DNA of 64,000 bases from Paenibacillus sp. UNC451MF (lineage in GTDB: Bacteria > Bacillota > Bacilli > Paenibacillales > NBRC-103111), in assembly GCF_000686845.1 (NCBI RefSeq), contig NZ_JMLS01000002.1:186001-250000 (forward strand), in the 5' to 3' direction. The notes under the pieces were generated by a model. It had not been told where the DNA came from and ran no database searches. It was given only the letters and a program-made list of their open reading frames with translations. Each line of letters starts with the position of its first letter. Position 1 is the stretch's first letter. The translations under genes were made by a program, and so were the position numbers. This document shows positions 8,111 through 16,634 of the stretch, piece after piece.

Positions 8111-9007
8111 CTATGCCCCAGATGTGCGACTAAGGCAGAAGTGCTCGATCGCATGAGCTACACCGCTCTCTTCATGGGAAAGCGTCGTGTGATGGCACAC
8201 GCTCTTAATGCTTTCATGCGCATTGCCCATTGCGATAGCCACACCCGCCATTTGCAGCATCTGCAGGTCATTATGATTATCTCCAATGGCTGCCGTCTCG
8301 CATAACTCAATACCCATATGCTGAGCCAACCGCTGCAAAGCATACCCTTTTTGCGCAGCTATATTCGTTATTTCCAGATTATTAGCTGCTGATGAGCTAA
8401 TGGCCAACGCCTTATTGCTTTGCAACGCCGTCTTACATCGCAGCAGCCTTTCTCTATCGTAGGAGCAGGTCAGCAGCTTGTAGGTTTCAACGCGGTCCGA
8501 CATGTCCGGCGTCCGCGAAGATTTATTCGTTACATCCGAATAGCTTCTTACCGGAATGATCGTGCTCCTAGCAAACCTCTCCTCTGCCTTAGCACGTATG
8601 GCAGCCTCCGATAAATGCGGCTCCGATGAACGAATATCGGTCATTCTTAGAGCAATGGCTCCATCCGGGTTCTCCGTAAAAATGCCCCGATTCGTGTACA
8701 CTTCATAATACAATTTCTCCTGCTCCAGCAGCTCCTGAAGGATTGCAAACTGCTCTCCTGATAGCGGATGCGTAGACAGCCTCTCTCCGCCCAGGCTGAA
8801 GAGCTCCGCCCCGTTAGACCCTATGATCGGGCACTGAAGGCCCGCCTCCGCAAGCTTCCTCTGGGCCCAAGCATATGGCCGCCCCGTAGCTATAACGACC
8901 GTGATATGCTGTTCCTGGGCTAGCTGAATCGCACGCAGGTTTGCGGGTGTAATCTCCAGCCTCTTGGTCAGCAGCGTCCCGTCCATATCGATTGCAATAA
9001 GCTTCAT
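8111..9007 (-). CDS. Cof-type HAD-IIB phosphatase
   Basis: A 298-residue HAD-superfamily phosphatase. The nucleophile motif DMDGTLL (D7, D9) is followed by the VVIATGRP motif II Thr and the C-terminal GDNHNDLQML metal motif; the IIB cap lies between. Such enzymes hydrolyse sugar phosphates or related small phosphomonoesters in the cytoplasm. Its start overlaps the stop of the upstream phosphodiesterase gene by 4 bases (ATGA), indicating translational coupling. A phosphodiesterase followed by a phosphomonoesterase suggests stepwise dephosphorylation of one imported or internal substrate. That coupling of functions is inference. Confidence 0.88.
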   Translation of the reverse strand: MKLIAIDMDGTLLTKRLEITPANLRAIQLAQEQHITVVIATGRPYAWAQRKLAEAGLQCPIIGSNGAELFSLGGERLSTHPLSGEQFAILQELLEQEKLYYEVYTNRGIFTENPDGAIALRMTDIRSSEPHLSEAAIRAKAEERFARSTIIPVRSYSDVTNKSSRTPDMSDRVETYKLLTCSYDRERLLRCKTALQSNKALAISSSAANNLEITNIAAQKGYALQRLAQHMGIELCETAAIGDNHNDLQMLQMAGVAIAMGNAHESIKSVCHHTTLSHEESGVAHAIEHFCLSRTSGA

Positions 9008-10680
9008 GGGTCCACGCCCTTATCGGCACTTGCAGCAATTTCCGACCATACAAAAGGATGTTGGTTCGCATCGTTCTGGCTACCCTGATGTTCAACTGTG
9101 CTTACATTTTGAAAGTAAAAGATTTTGCGGGTGATTCTACCACTAGCTTCCACCTCAACAACCCAACGATTTGAGTGGGTAAGAAGCTCACCCTTCAGGG
9201 TAAAGAGTCCTTTCTCGTCTGAGCTCCCTGCTTTCTGCCCATTTACTCGCAGCATGGCAAGAGGCACCGTAATTCCAGACACAACCCGTTCTCCCTCCGC
9301 AGACGGAGTAGACCATGCCACTACAGGTCCGCGCAGCTCCTCAGCCAAAAGATCATCCAGCACAGCTCCTACCGCATCCTTCGGCCCTTCGAATCCGAGT
9401 AGTCTTGCGATGGTTGGCGCAATATCTACCATCCAGACCTGCTCGTTATAGGTCATGCCCTTTTGAATGTTGGCACCTGACAGCATTGTGATAATATGAT
9501 GCACCTGCTTATGCAGTGAATCGTGGTTGGCACCGACTGCTTTCGGCACATCCATACCGTCCCAACTAAAATGAAACGGCGGCTGAGGTGAAATAACCAG
9601 ATCCGCAAAGCCTGTCATAGCTCCACGTCGAAGCAGTTCTTCCTTATGCAAATGGGTACCGTAATACGGTTTCCTCATCACCTGTGATACAATTTCTTCG
9701 AAAACCTCGTGTCCAGCAGGAAACCGGACATTGATTTGGGCCTGCAGAGTGACGACGGTAACAACAATGTCTGTATCCTCTTGGGCCTGCATTCCTTCCT
9801 GACAGAGTGCCTCCACCTTAAAGCGCTCTCCCTTGAACTTGCGGCCGCATTCGGCTATTGTATCGATCAAATCCGGCAAACAGCTGAATGCTTCCGGCGG
9901 TGGAGCGGCCTTCAGCGCTTTATTCTTCGCCCCGTAAGGGACCATGCCATGATCCGTGGTCAGAACTATCGTAGTCCGCTCGAACAAACCACGATCCTTC
10001 AACGCTTCCAGCAGTCTGCCCAAATCCTTATCCATTCTCAGAATGGTTTGGGCAATGTTGTCGTACCACTGTGGAAGCGTAGCAGCCACCGTCAAGCCCT
10101 CGTACGTTACCCGCCCGTTATGGGCAACTGTATCGATATCGTCCGCATACACGGACAAAAATCTCGGCATTTCACGGAACGTCAACGTTTCGCTTCCGGA
10201 AATAACAGGCTCTCCAAGAATGATCTTAATCATCTCGTCCACCCGCTGACCAAAGTTGCTGGGGAGCTCTTTGCGAATATACGGCTGTTCCCGATTCCCT
10301 TCGAATGTCCCTCGGTTCTCGAAATACCATGCGTTCACGGCAGCCAAGCTCACTCCGTTGCGCAATGCAGCTTCCGCAATATTTTCCAGCCGGTTCTGTC
10401 TGGCGAATTGGATAACCTTATTGCTAGGCACATCATAATATCGATGGCAATTGCCTGTATCTTCAGGCCATGCGCCTGAGGCGATGCATTGCTGCATCGC
10501 CCCGGTAATCGAAGGAATCCCCGTTCCTGCTTGGGTACAGAGTACCCCCTCCTTCACAAGCGCATCAAGGTTGGGCATTCCGCCGTAGCGTTCCTGCACA
10601 AGCTGATACCATGCATAAGCAAAGCCATCCCAATTGATATAAATGACATGATTGGGCAATTGCAAAGGGTTCATAGCCAT
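9004..10680 (-). CDS. cytoplasmic alkaline-phosphatase-superfamily phosphodiesterase
   Basis: A 558-residue protein of the type I phosphodiesterase / nucleotide pyrophosphatase group. Metal and catalytic residues are recognisable: D18 in INWDGF, the nucleophile Thr in AGTGIPS (T53), YADDIDTVAH (D181, D183, H187), TTDHGM (D243, H244) and the late ANHDSLH. Residues about 455-535 form an Ig-like beta domain. There is no signal peptide, so it should act inside the cell. It is closely similar along its whole length to residues 438-965 of the S-layer protein at 20220-25262. GGAGG lies 8 bases before its ATG. It is in the ABC-importer/Gfo/Idh operon. Substrate unknown. Confidence 0.87.
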   Translation of the reverse strand: MAMNPLQLPNHVIYINWDGFAYAWYQLVQERYGGMPNLDALVKEGVLCTQAGTGIPSITGAMQQCIASGAWPEDTGNCHRYYDVPSNKVIQFARQNRLENIAEAALRNGVSLAAVNAWYFENRGTFEGNREQPYIRKELPSNFGQRVDEMIKIILGEPVISGSETLTFREMPRFLSVYADDIDTVAHNGRVTYEGLTVAATLPQWYDNIAQTILRMDKDLGRLLEALKDRGLFERTTIVLTTDHGMVPYGAKNKALKAAPPPEAFSCLPDLIDTIAECGRKFKGERFKVEALCQEGMQAQEDTDIVVTVVTLQAQINVRFPAGHEVFEEIVSQVMRKPYYGTHLHKEELLRRGAMTGFADLVISPQPPFHFSWDGMDVPKAVGANHDSLHKQVHHIITMLSGANIQKGMTYNEQVWMVDIAPTIARLLGFEGPKDAVGAVLDDLLAEELRGPVVAWSTPSAEGERVVSGITVPLAMLRVNGQKAGSSDEKGLFTLKGELLTHSNRWVVEVEASGRITRKIFYFQNVSTVEHQGSQNDANQHPFVWSEIAASADKGVDP

Positions 10681-10737
10681 GATTGCATTCCTCCACTGCT
10701 TATATTCATCTCTATTTCACACTTATAGCGCTACGAC

Positions 10738-11730
10738 CTAATAATGCTTTACTTGCACGGGCTGTCCGGATTTAGCCGATTCATAAGCGGCCCAGGCTAC
10801 CTCTGCCGCCCGAAGCCCATCCTCTCCGCTAATGGTTGGCTTACGCCTTTCACCGATGCTGTGAATGAACTCGGCTGCCAGCGCCCCATTGGAGCTGTCC
10901 CCCCAACCAACAACTTTGTGTGTCGTCGGACTATCGCTCTCCCACAGACTGCCTGCTTGCGCGAAGGCGTCCAGGTGGATTACGCCCTTCGTGCCGACAA
11001 TGCGCATCGTCACATCTCCCCATGTGGAGAAGGTCGACGGCCGCGACCAGCTCGTATCAAGCGTTGCGATGACACCGTTATCGAACTTCATTGATAGCAA
11101 TCCGCAATCATCTACAGGGATGTCATGCAGCAGCGTGTCCACCTCAGCATATACTTCCTGCACCTCGCTCTTTAAGAGCCAGCGCATAATATCCGCTACG
11201 TGCACCGTATGATCAAGGACCGAACCACCGCCGGAAAGCTCGGGATCAACGAACCAACCACCGGGCATTTTACCGTGATTGGTCGCTGCAATGGCTACAA
11301 CTTCACCAATTTCTCCATCCTCAATCTGCTTCTTCACTTTCCTCACAGACGAGTTCAATCGGACCGGAAACGCCGTCTGCAGACTCACTTGCTTGCGTTC
11401 GCATAGGTCGATGAGCTCGCGAGCTTCGCTTCCCACCGTTGTAATCGGCTTTTCTACCAGTATATGCACCCCTGCTTCCGCTGCCGCTTTTGCATACGGA
11501 AAATGCTTGATGTTATCCGAGCAAATCAACACACCGTCTATTTTGCTCAGCAGCTGAGTGTAGTCGTTATAAAACGAAGTTTGAAACTGCTCCGCCGCTG
11601 CTTTACCGCGCTCTTCGCTCTCATCGTAGACGCCAACCAGCTCGGTTCCCGGCTGCTCAAGTAAAGCCCTAGTGTAACTGTATCCATGCATATGGGAGAA
11701 GCTGATAACCCCTAGACGTATGTTGTTCAT
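10738..11730 (-). CDS. Gfo/Idh/MocA-family oxidoreductase
   Basis: A 330-residue NAD(P)-dependent sugar or inositol dehydrogenase-like protein. The N-terminal Rossmann fold carries LGVISFSHMHGYSY in place of a classic GxGxxG. It is followed by the family motif VEKPI and the catalytic-domain LSGGGSVLDHTVHVAD strand with its His. It overlaps the upstream paralogue by 4 bases, so both are made together. Paired Gfo/Idh proteins next to sugar importers often oxidise and reduce the same sugar in sequence. The altered nucleotide-binding loop is typical of one branch of the family. Substrate unknown. Confidence 0.87.
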   Translation of the reverse strand: MNNIRLGVISFSHMHGYSYTRALLEQPGTELVGVYDESEERGKAAAEQFQTSFYNDYTQLLSKIDGVLICSDNIKHFPYAKAAAEAGVHILVEKPITTVGSEARELIDLCERKQVSLQTAFPVRLNSSVRKVKKQIEDGEIGEVVAIAATNHGKMPGGWFVDPELSGGGSVLDHTVHVADIMRWLLKSEVQEVYAEVDTLLHDIPVDDCGLLSMKFDNGVIATLDTSWSRPSTFSTWGDVTMRIVGTKGVIHLDAFAQAGSLWESDSPTTHKVVGWGDSSNGALAAEFIHSIGERRKPTISGEDGLRAAEVAWAAYESAKSGQPVQVKHY

Positions 11731-12710
11731 ATGCGCTCATTCTCCATTTCTATCGATTGTTGCGTGCGGACCGATTCCATGGCTGCCAGCCCGATTCTAA
11801 GCGAGGACAGCGCCTCTTCTCCAGAGGTCAGAGGCTCCGTTCTGTTTACGATACATTCCACAAAATGCTCCAGCTCCAGTGCATAGGGGCTTTTCTCCAA
11901 AGGGCTGTCCGGCACTGCGGTCTGTTCCTTGGTTCCGCCAAATTTAACAACCGAATAAGATTTCTCTTTATCGAACTGTACAAGCCCTTTCGTTCCCGCA
12001 ATTTCTATCGCGGTCTGGAACGGCGAGCCGGGCGGATAGGCCCAGCTAGCCTCTACATGCGCCATCACTCCGCTCTCAAAGCGCACTAGTGTCAGCGTAT
12101 GATCAAGACGCTCCGCCGTCGTTTGGCGGCTGAACACCCGCCGAACCGGCCCGAAGCACCAACGCAAAAAGTCAAAATCGTGAATAGCCAGATCCAGCAG
12201 TGGCCCTCCGCTGCGGCTGTAATCGGAATACCACGGCATCCAAACAGGGAATGCGCCAGAACGAATAGTACGCACAACCCCTGGCTTACCAAGCTTGCCC
12301 GATAACAGCTGCTGCCGTGCCGCACGATATTCCGGAAAAAACCGGACGACATGTCCCACCATCAGCGTTACACCGGCCTGACGACAAGCTTCGATCATTG
12401 CACGAGCATCATCTTCGGTCGTAGAGATAGGCTTTTCACAGAACACGTGCTTTCCATACGATGCAGCAAGCTCAACCGCCTGCCGGTGCAAATCGGTCGG
12501 CAAGCAAATATCGACGGCGTCAACCTTACCGCTAGCCAGCATCTCTTCGAGAGATGCATATACAGGCACATCCCAGCCTTGCGCAATGCGTCCCGCTTTT
12601 TCCTCATCTATATCGCAAACAGCCGTAATGCTTGCGCCGTTTACTTGCCGGTATGCCCGGTTATGGGTATTCCCCATTGTTCCGGCTCCCACCAAACCAA
12701 TCCGAATCAT
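11727..12710 (-). CDS. Gfo/Idh/MocA-family oxidoreductase
   Basis: A 327-residue dehydrogenase with a canonical dinucleotide-binding start (RIGLVGAGTMGNTH), the FCEKPI motif and the SGGPLLDLAIHDFDFLRW strand bearing the likely catalytic Asp/His. It is distinct from, but paralogous to, the downstream enzyme, which it overlaps by 4 bases. It lies 22 bases after the solute-binding protein gene of the same operon. It probably acts on the sugar or cyclitol brought in by this importer. The cofactor preference cannot be told with certainty. Confidence 0.89.
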   Translation of the reverse strand: MIRIGLVGAGTMGNTHNRAYRQVNGASITAVCDIDEEKAGRIAQGWDVPVYASLEEMLASGKVDAVDICLPTDLHRQAVELAASYGKHVFCEKPISTTEDDARAMIEACRQAGVTLMVGHVVRFFPEYRAARQQLLSGKLGKPGVVRTIRSGAFPVWMPWYSDYSRSGGPLLDLAIHDFDFLRWCFGPVRRVFSRQTTAERLDHTLTLVRFESGVMAHVEASWAYPPGSPFQTAIEIAGTKGLVQFDKEKSYSVVKFGGTKEQTAVPDSPLEKSPYALELEHFVECIVNRTEPLTSGEEALSSLRIGLAAMESVRTQQSIEMENERI

Positions 12711-12732
12711 GTCGTTTCCTCCTTAGCTCCAG

Positions 12733-14343
12733 CTATTTCTTCAGGCTCGCATACCATTCGTTTGCTTCTTTTTCCAGCTGCTCGCCGCCGGATTTTTTCC
12801 ATTTCGAGACGAATTCATCAAAGTACGCGATCGGCTTATCGCCAGTAATAATACTTATGTAGGCTTCCTGCTCGATTTTCTTCAATTCCTCTTTATATTT
12901 GCCGTCTGACGCCAGCGGAGAGAGCAATGCATTCGAGATGCCTCCGACGTTGTACTTATTTTTCTCAGCCCAATCGAACCTTGGCTGTGCACGCTTGATC
13001 GTATATTCCTTGAATTCGAAAGGATTCATCATAACGCCGGCTTTAGATAGAGTCTTGGCGTCTGCACCATTAATAAATCCCGGGAACCCATTCTCCTTGT
13101 TATAATCCCAATCCTTGCCTTTAATCCCGAAAATACTGTTTAAGTAATCTTCATACGTTTTGTTCATAGCTTCCAGGTTTTGCAGCGCTTTGGCCATTTT
13201 CTCAGGATCCTTTTCCAACTGCTTGCCAAAACCGATAAAGTTGCCGTTAACTTCATTCGGAGCGCTTACACCCATTTTTCCGGCAGGTCCTTTAGGCGGA
13301 ACCCCGTGTACGATCGCCTCAGTCGCTTGCGGATTGATTTTCTTCATTTCGATATAATTTTCTGACTTGGAGTCGCCCGGATATAAGATGGGCTTCCAAG
13401 TATAATATTCACCGATGCTCGTAAAGCCGATCCTTCCATTGAAGAACGCATGCGAGAAGGCATAATAGCCGCCCTGATTTTCTCCTGTAATAAATTCAGG
13501 ATCAAGTACCTTGTCCTTGTACCATTTGCTCAGCATCGTCAATGCCTGCTTCATCTCCGGCTGTACGGAAGCATAGACCAGCTTGCCGTCCTTCTCCTGC
13601 CAAAACTCAGGAATATAACCAAATGCACCATACACAGCCTGCATACCGGTCTGAGATAGACCATAAGTATCTTTTTTACCGTTCTTGTCCGGGTCCTCAT
13701 TGGCGAACTTGTACATCGCCTGCTCGAATTCCTCTAATGTCTCTGGCGCTTTGTCGATGCCGACATTTTTGAGCCAGTCGCCTCTCCATACGATCGGCTT
13801 ACGGTTGCGCACCGCATTCGAAATAGGAATGCCGTATAGCTTGCCGTCGATTTTCCCGTATTTCAGCCCTCCAGGCACTGTAGTTTCATTGACTTCTTTA
13901 TAAAGGGAAGGTGCATTTTTCTTAATCATGTCGACCGGAATCTCCGCGAGCAAATCCTGCTTCGTATACTTTTGCAAGCCTGTGAAGCCTTTAACGAACA
14001 GCTCGTCAGGAATTTCGCCGGAAGCGAATTTAAGATTCAAAATTTCATCCCACTTGTTCGATTCAATGTTCCACACATCGTAGTCGGTATTGAACTTTTC
14101 ACTGTACTGCTTCAGCATTTCCCCATCCTTATCGACTGGAACAACGGAAGACAGGGCAACGGAAATTTTAAACTTCTTGTTCGCGTCCGGTGTTACACTA
14201 CCTCCTTGAGCGCTGCCACTGCTTGACTGCTCGTTCCCCTTGGCTGTTCCTCCATCTGTCTTTCCGCTGCAGCCCGCCAACGCGGTTACCGCCATCATTG
14301 ACGCGATAAGAGCGTAAGTTACCGGTTTGTTCACTTGCTTCAT
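12733..14343 (-). CDS. extracellular solute-binding lipoprotein (LipO/YtcQ type) of a sugar ABC importer
   Basis: A 536-residue lipoprotein. The signal peptide ends at the lipobox LAGC (Cys25), followed by a Gly/Ser/Lys-rich linker and a large family-1 type binding domain. Its length (over 500 residues) and partners mark the LipO/YtcQ group found with LplB/YtcP permeases in Paenibacillus. I prefer the ATG at 14343, 9 bases after GGGAG, over the ATG 9 bases upstream, which abuts the ribosome site. No ATPase gene is present in the operon, as is normal for this class, which borrows a shared MsmX-type ATPase. The ligand is probably an oligosaccharide or glycoside. Confidence 0.9.
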   Translation of the reverse strand: MKQVNKPVTYALIASMMAVTALAGCSGKTDGGTAKGNEQSSSGSAQGGSVTPDANKKFKISVALSSVVPVDKDGEMLKQYSEKFNTDYDVWNIESNKWDEILNLKFASGEIPDELFVKGFTGLQKYTKQDLLAEIPVDMIKKNAPSLYKEVNETTVPGGLKYGKIDGKLYGIPISNAVRNRKPIVWRGDWLKNVGIDKAPETLEEFEQAMYKFANEDPDKNGKKDTYGLSQTGMQAVYGAFGYIPEFWQEKDGKLVYASVQPEMKQALTMLSKWYKDKVLDPEFITGENQGGYYAFSHAFFNGRIGFTSIGEYYTWKPILYPGDSKSENYIEMKKINPQATEAIVHGVPPKGPAGKMGVSAPNEVNGNFIGFGKQLEKDPEKMAKALQNLEAMNKTYEDYLNSIFGIKGKDWDYNKENGFPGFINGADAKTLSKAGVMMNPFEFKEYTIKRAQPRFDWAEKNKYNVGGISNALLSPLASDGKYKEELKKIEQEAYISIITGDKPIAYFDEFVSKWKKSGGEQLEKEANEWYASLKK

Positions 14344-14373
14344 CCTCATCATCTCCCTATAGATTTAGATTGG

Positions 14374-15261
14374 TTATCCTTTGAGTGAGCCTACCAAAAT
14401 CCCTTTGACAAAGTGCTTTTGCACAAACGGATATATCAAAATAATGGGAATCGTCGCCACCATAACTGTCGTCGCTTTGATCGTCTCGGGATTCGCTATC
14501 ATTTCCTTATCGTCAAAGCTGTTCAAATCCATCATATCCTTCGTTCCCTCCAGTACGATACGTCGAAGCACGACCTGAAGCACATGCTTATGTGAATCCG
14601 ATATGTAGATCATGCTGTCAAACCAAGCGTTCCAGTGGTGAACCGCCGTCCATAAGCTGAGCGTGGCGATGATTGGCATCGATAGCGGAATCACGATACT
14701 GAACATAATACGGATCTCGTTGGCTCCGTCGATTCGTGCCGATTCTTCCAGGCTTTCGGGCAGCGACATAAAGAAGTTGCGGGCTATGATCATTTGAAAC
14801 GTGTGAACCAATCCGGGAACAATGAGCGCCCATACGGAATTCATCATTCCTAAGGATTTGATCAATAAGTAGCTGGGGATGATCCCGCCTGAGAAAAACA
14901 TGGTGAACACGATAAAAGCAGTCCAAAATCCGCGGTTGGGGAAATATTTTTTAGATAACGGATAAGCGGTAAATACGGTTAACAATACGGTCAGCAAGGT
15001 GCCAATTACTGTTCTAATGAGCGTATTGACAAAGCCTGATGCGATGAATTCGTTGGTCAGCACTTTCTCATAGTTGCTCAGGGTGAATTTCGGAGGAATG
15101 AGATGAATCTGCGAGAACGAAATATCTCCTGGGCTAAATGACAGTGACAGCAAAAACAAGAACGGATATACGGTCGCCACGCATAGCAAAATCATGAACG
15201 TATAGTTCCCGGTATCAAACATTCTGCTTAGCATGAAGGTTTTTATTTTAGTTGATGCCAT
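14374..15261 (-). CDS. sugar ABC transporter permease (YtcP/MalG type)
   Basis: A 295-residue inner-membrane permease with about six membrane helices and the EAA loop seen as SLEESARIDGANEIRIMFSIVIPLSMP, which docks to the ATPase. The start is the ATG at 15261, preceded by AAAGGTGG; the upstream TTG lies inside that site. It is the second permease of the importer, between the first permease and the binding protein. It belongs to the CUT1 group handling oligosaccharides or sugar conjugates. Confidence 0.91.
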   Translation of the reverse strand: MASTKIKTFMLSRMFDTGNYTFMILLCVATVYPFLFLLSLSFSPGDISFSQIHLIPPKFTLSNYEKVLTNEFIASGFVNTLIRTVIGTLLTVLLTVFTAYPLSKKYFPNRGFWTAFIVFTMFFSGGIIPSYLLIKSLGMMNSVWALIVPGLVHTFQMIIARNFFMSLPESLEESARIDGANEIRIMFSIVIPLSMPIIATLSLWTAVHHWNAWFDSMIYISDSHKHVLQVVLRRIVLEGTKDMMDLNSFDDKEMIANPETIKATTVMVATIPIILIYPFVQKHFVKGILVGSLKG

Positions 15262-15307
15262 AGGCAACCCACCTTTGTTGAAAAATCCTGACGGCTAACT
15301 TGCAGTT

Positions 15308-16264
15308 TCACCATAACCCGTAATCGTTGATGCGCTTGGCAATGGCGTTAGTAATATAAATAAGCGTAAAGGCAACCACGTTTTTGAACAAGCCCACGGC
15401 TGTAGCAAAGCTGTATTCCATCCCGACCAGACCTTTACGGTACGTGTAGGTACTGAGCACATCGCCAACGCTATATACCGCCGAGTTGTACATATTGAAC
15501 ACCTGATCGAAATCGTCATTGACAAGGCGTCCTACGGCAAAGATGAACATGATCGTAATAATGGGTGCCATCGAAGGCAGTGTAATATAAAAAATGTTCT
15601 GAAACCGATTTGCCCCATCCACGGTCGACGCTTCATAAAGCTCTGGATTAATGGATGTGAGGGCAGCTAAATACACGATCGTTCCCCACCCGATGTCCTT
15701 CCATATATCGGTCGCTACAAGCACGGATCGAAACCAATTCGGGTCGGCCAAGAAATATATAGGCTTCATCCCTAATGATTGGAGCAAAATATTGATTGGC
15801 CCTATAGAAGGGGACAAAAACTGTACGAACAATCCCGACAGGACGACCCAGGACAAAAAATGTGGCAAATAACTGACGGTCTGCACGAACCTTTTGAACA
15901 TAATGACCCTTACTTCATTCAGCAGCAGGGCCAATAGAATGGGTGCAGGAAATCCAAAAACTAGCTTATACGTGCTAATAATGAAAGTATTACGGAACAC
16001 TTCCCAGAAGCTTCCAAGCTCAAATAAATCCTTGAAATGATCGAAGCCTACCCACTTGCTGCCCCAGATGCCTTGACTGAACTTGTAGTCCTTGAAAGCA
16101 ATCAATATGCCGTATATCGGTACATAGTGAAATAGGATGTAGTAGATCACGGCGGGAATAAACAGCAGCACTAAGTATTTATTTTTCCAATACGCTTGGA
16201 ACAGCTTTCCCCGTTTACGGATAGGCACGGAAGCTTTAGGCGGGTATACAGCCGTTTTATTCAT
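15308..16264 (-). CDS. sugar ABC transporter permease (LplB/MalF type)
   Basis: A 318-residue permease with six predicted helices, a basic N-terminal tail (IRKRGKLFQAYWKNK) and the EAA loop around NPELYEASTVDGANRFQNIFYITLPSM. I choose the ATG at 16262-16264, which has GGGGAGG 6 bases upstream; the longer frame adds 17 unlikely residues that read through the ribosome site. It is the first gene of the importer operon and is transcribed divergently from the AraC-type regulator. Confidence 0.91.
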   Translation of the reverse strand: MNKTAVYPPKASVPIRKRGKLFQAYWKNKYLVLLFIPAVIYYILFHYVPIYGILIAFKDYKFSQGIWGSKWVGFDHFKDLFELGSFWEVFRNTFIISTYKLVFGFPAPILLALLLNEVRVIMFKRFVQTVSYLPHFLSWVVLSGLFVQFLSPSIGPINILLQSLGMKPIYFLADPNWFRSVLVATDIWKDIGWGTIVYLAALTSINPELYEASTVDGANRFQNIFYITLPSMAPIITIMFIFAVGRLVNDDFDQVFNMYNSAVYSVGDVLSTYTYRKGLVGMEYSFATAVGLFKNVVAFTLIYITNAIAKRINDYGLW

Positions 16265-16634
16265 TGAACCTCCCCTTTCTTTTTTTGCAGCGCAGCATCT
16301 CCAACGCCCTGCCACCTACACTATAGCCAATCGATGAAGAAGGAAATAACAAACATTCATTATGGTATAAACGTTGTAACGACGGGCTTTTGGGAGGGAT
16401 ATAAACTTTTCACGATCGTATGAAATACCGAATAATTAAAGTGTTTTTGAAAGCGTTCTTATTTTAAGACCCCTTGGCGCATGGTATAATGATGGCGTAT
16501 TTGGAGTTGGTAACGGCCTCAGCCTTAATAAAACCTTTACACCTCACTTTACATGAATGCATTACAATGAACGAGTGGTTTGATAGAACTTTCTTCTAGA
16601 CAGCAAATGCTAAATAAAGGGGATCGACATAGGC
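16265..16634. other. divergent control region between the importer operon and the AraC regulator
   Basis: A 370-bp noncoding region with no RNA gene seen. On the plus strand it holds an extended -10 TGGTATAAT (16482-16490) for the regulator, with TTTTAA as a poor -35. At 16448-16461 the sequence TGAAAGCGTTCTTA matches the CcpA cre consensus (TGWAANCGNTNWCA) at 13 of 14 positions. The reverse-strand promoter for the importer must also lie here but could not be pinned down. Confidence 0.55.
16448..16461 (+). promoter_or_regulatory. putative cre (CcpA) site
   Basis: TGAAAGCGTTCTTA differs from the cre consensus at one position (T for C at position 13). It sits immediately upstream of the araC-type gene promoter. 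Carbon-catabolite control of a sugar-uptake regulator would make sense; this is a motif match only. Confidence 0.45.

Noticed and set aside
9709-10479. A 256-codon forward frame inside the cytoplasmic phosphodiesterase gene
   Set aside because: It is antisense to a gene with full catalytic motifs, has no ribosome site and its translation looks random (Cys/His/Arg-rich).
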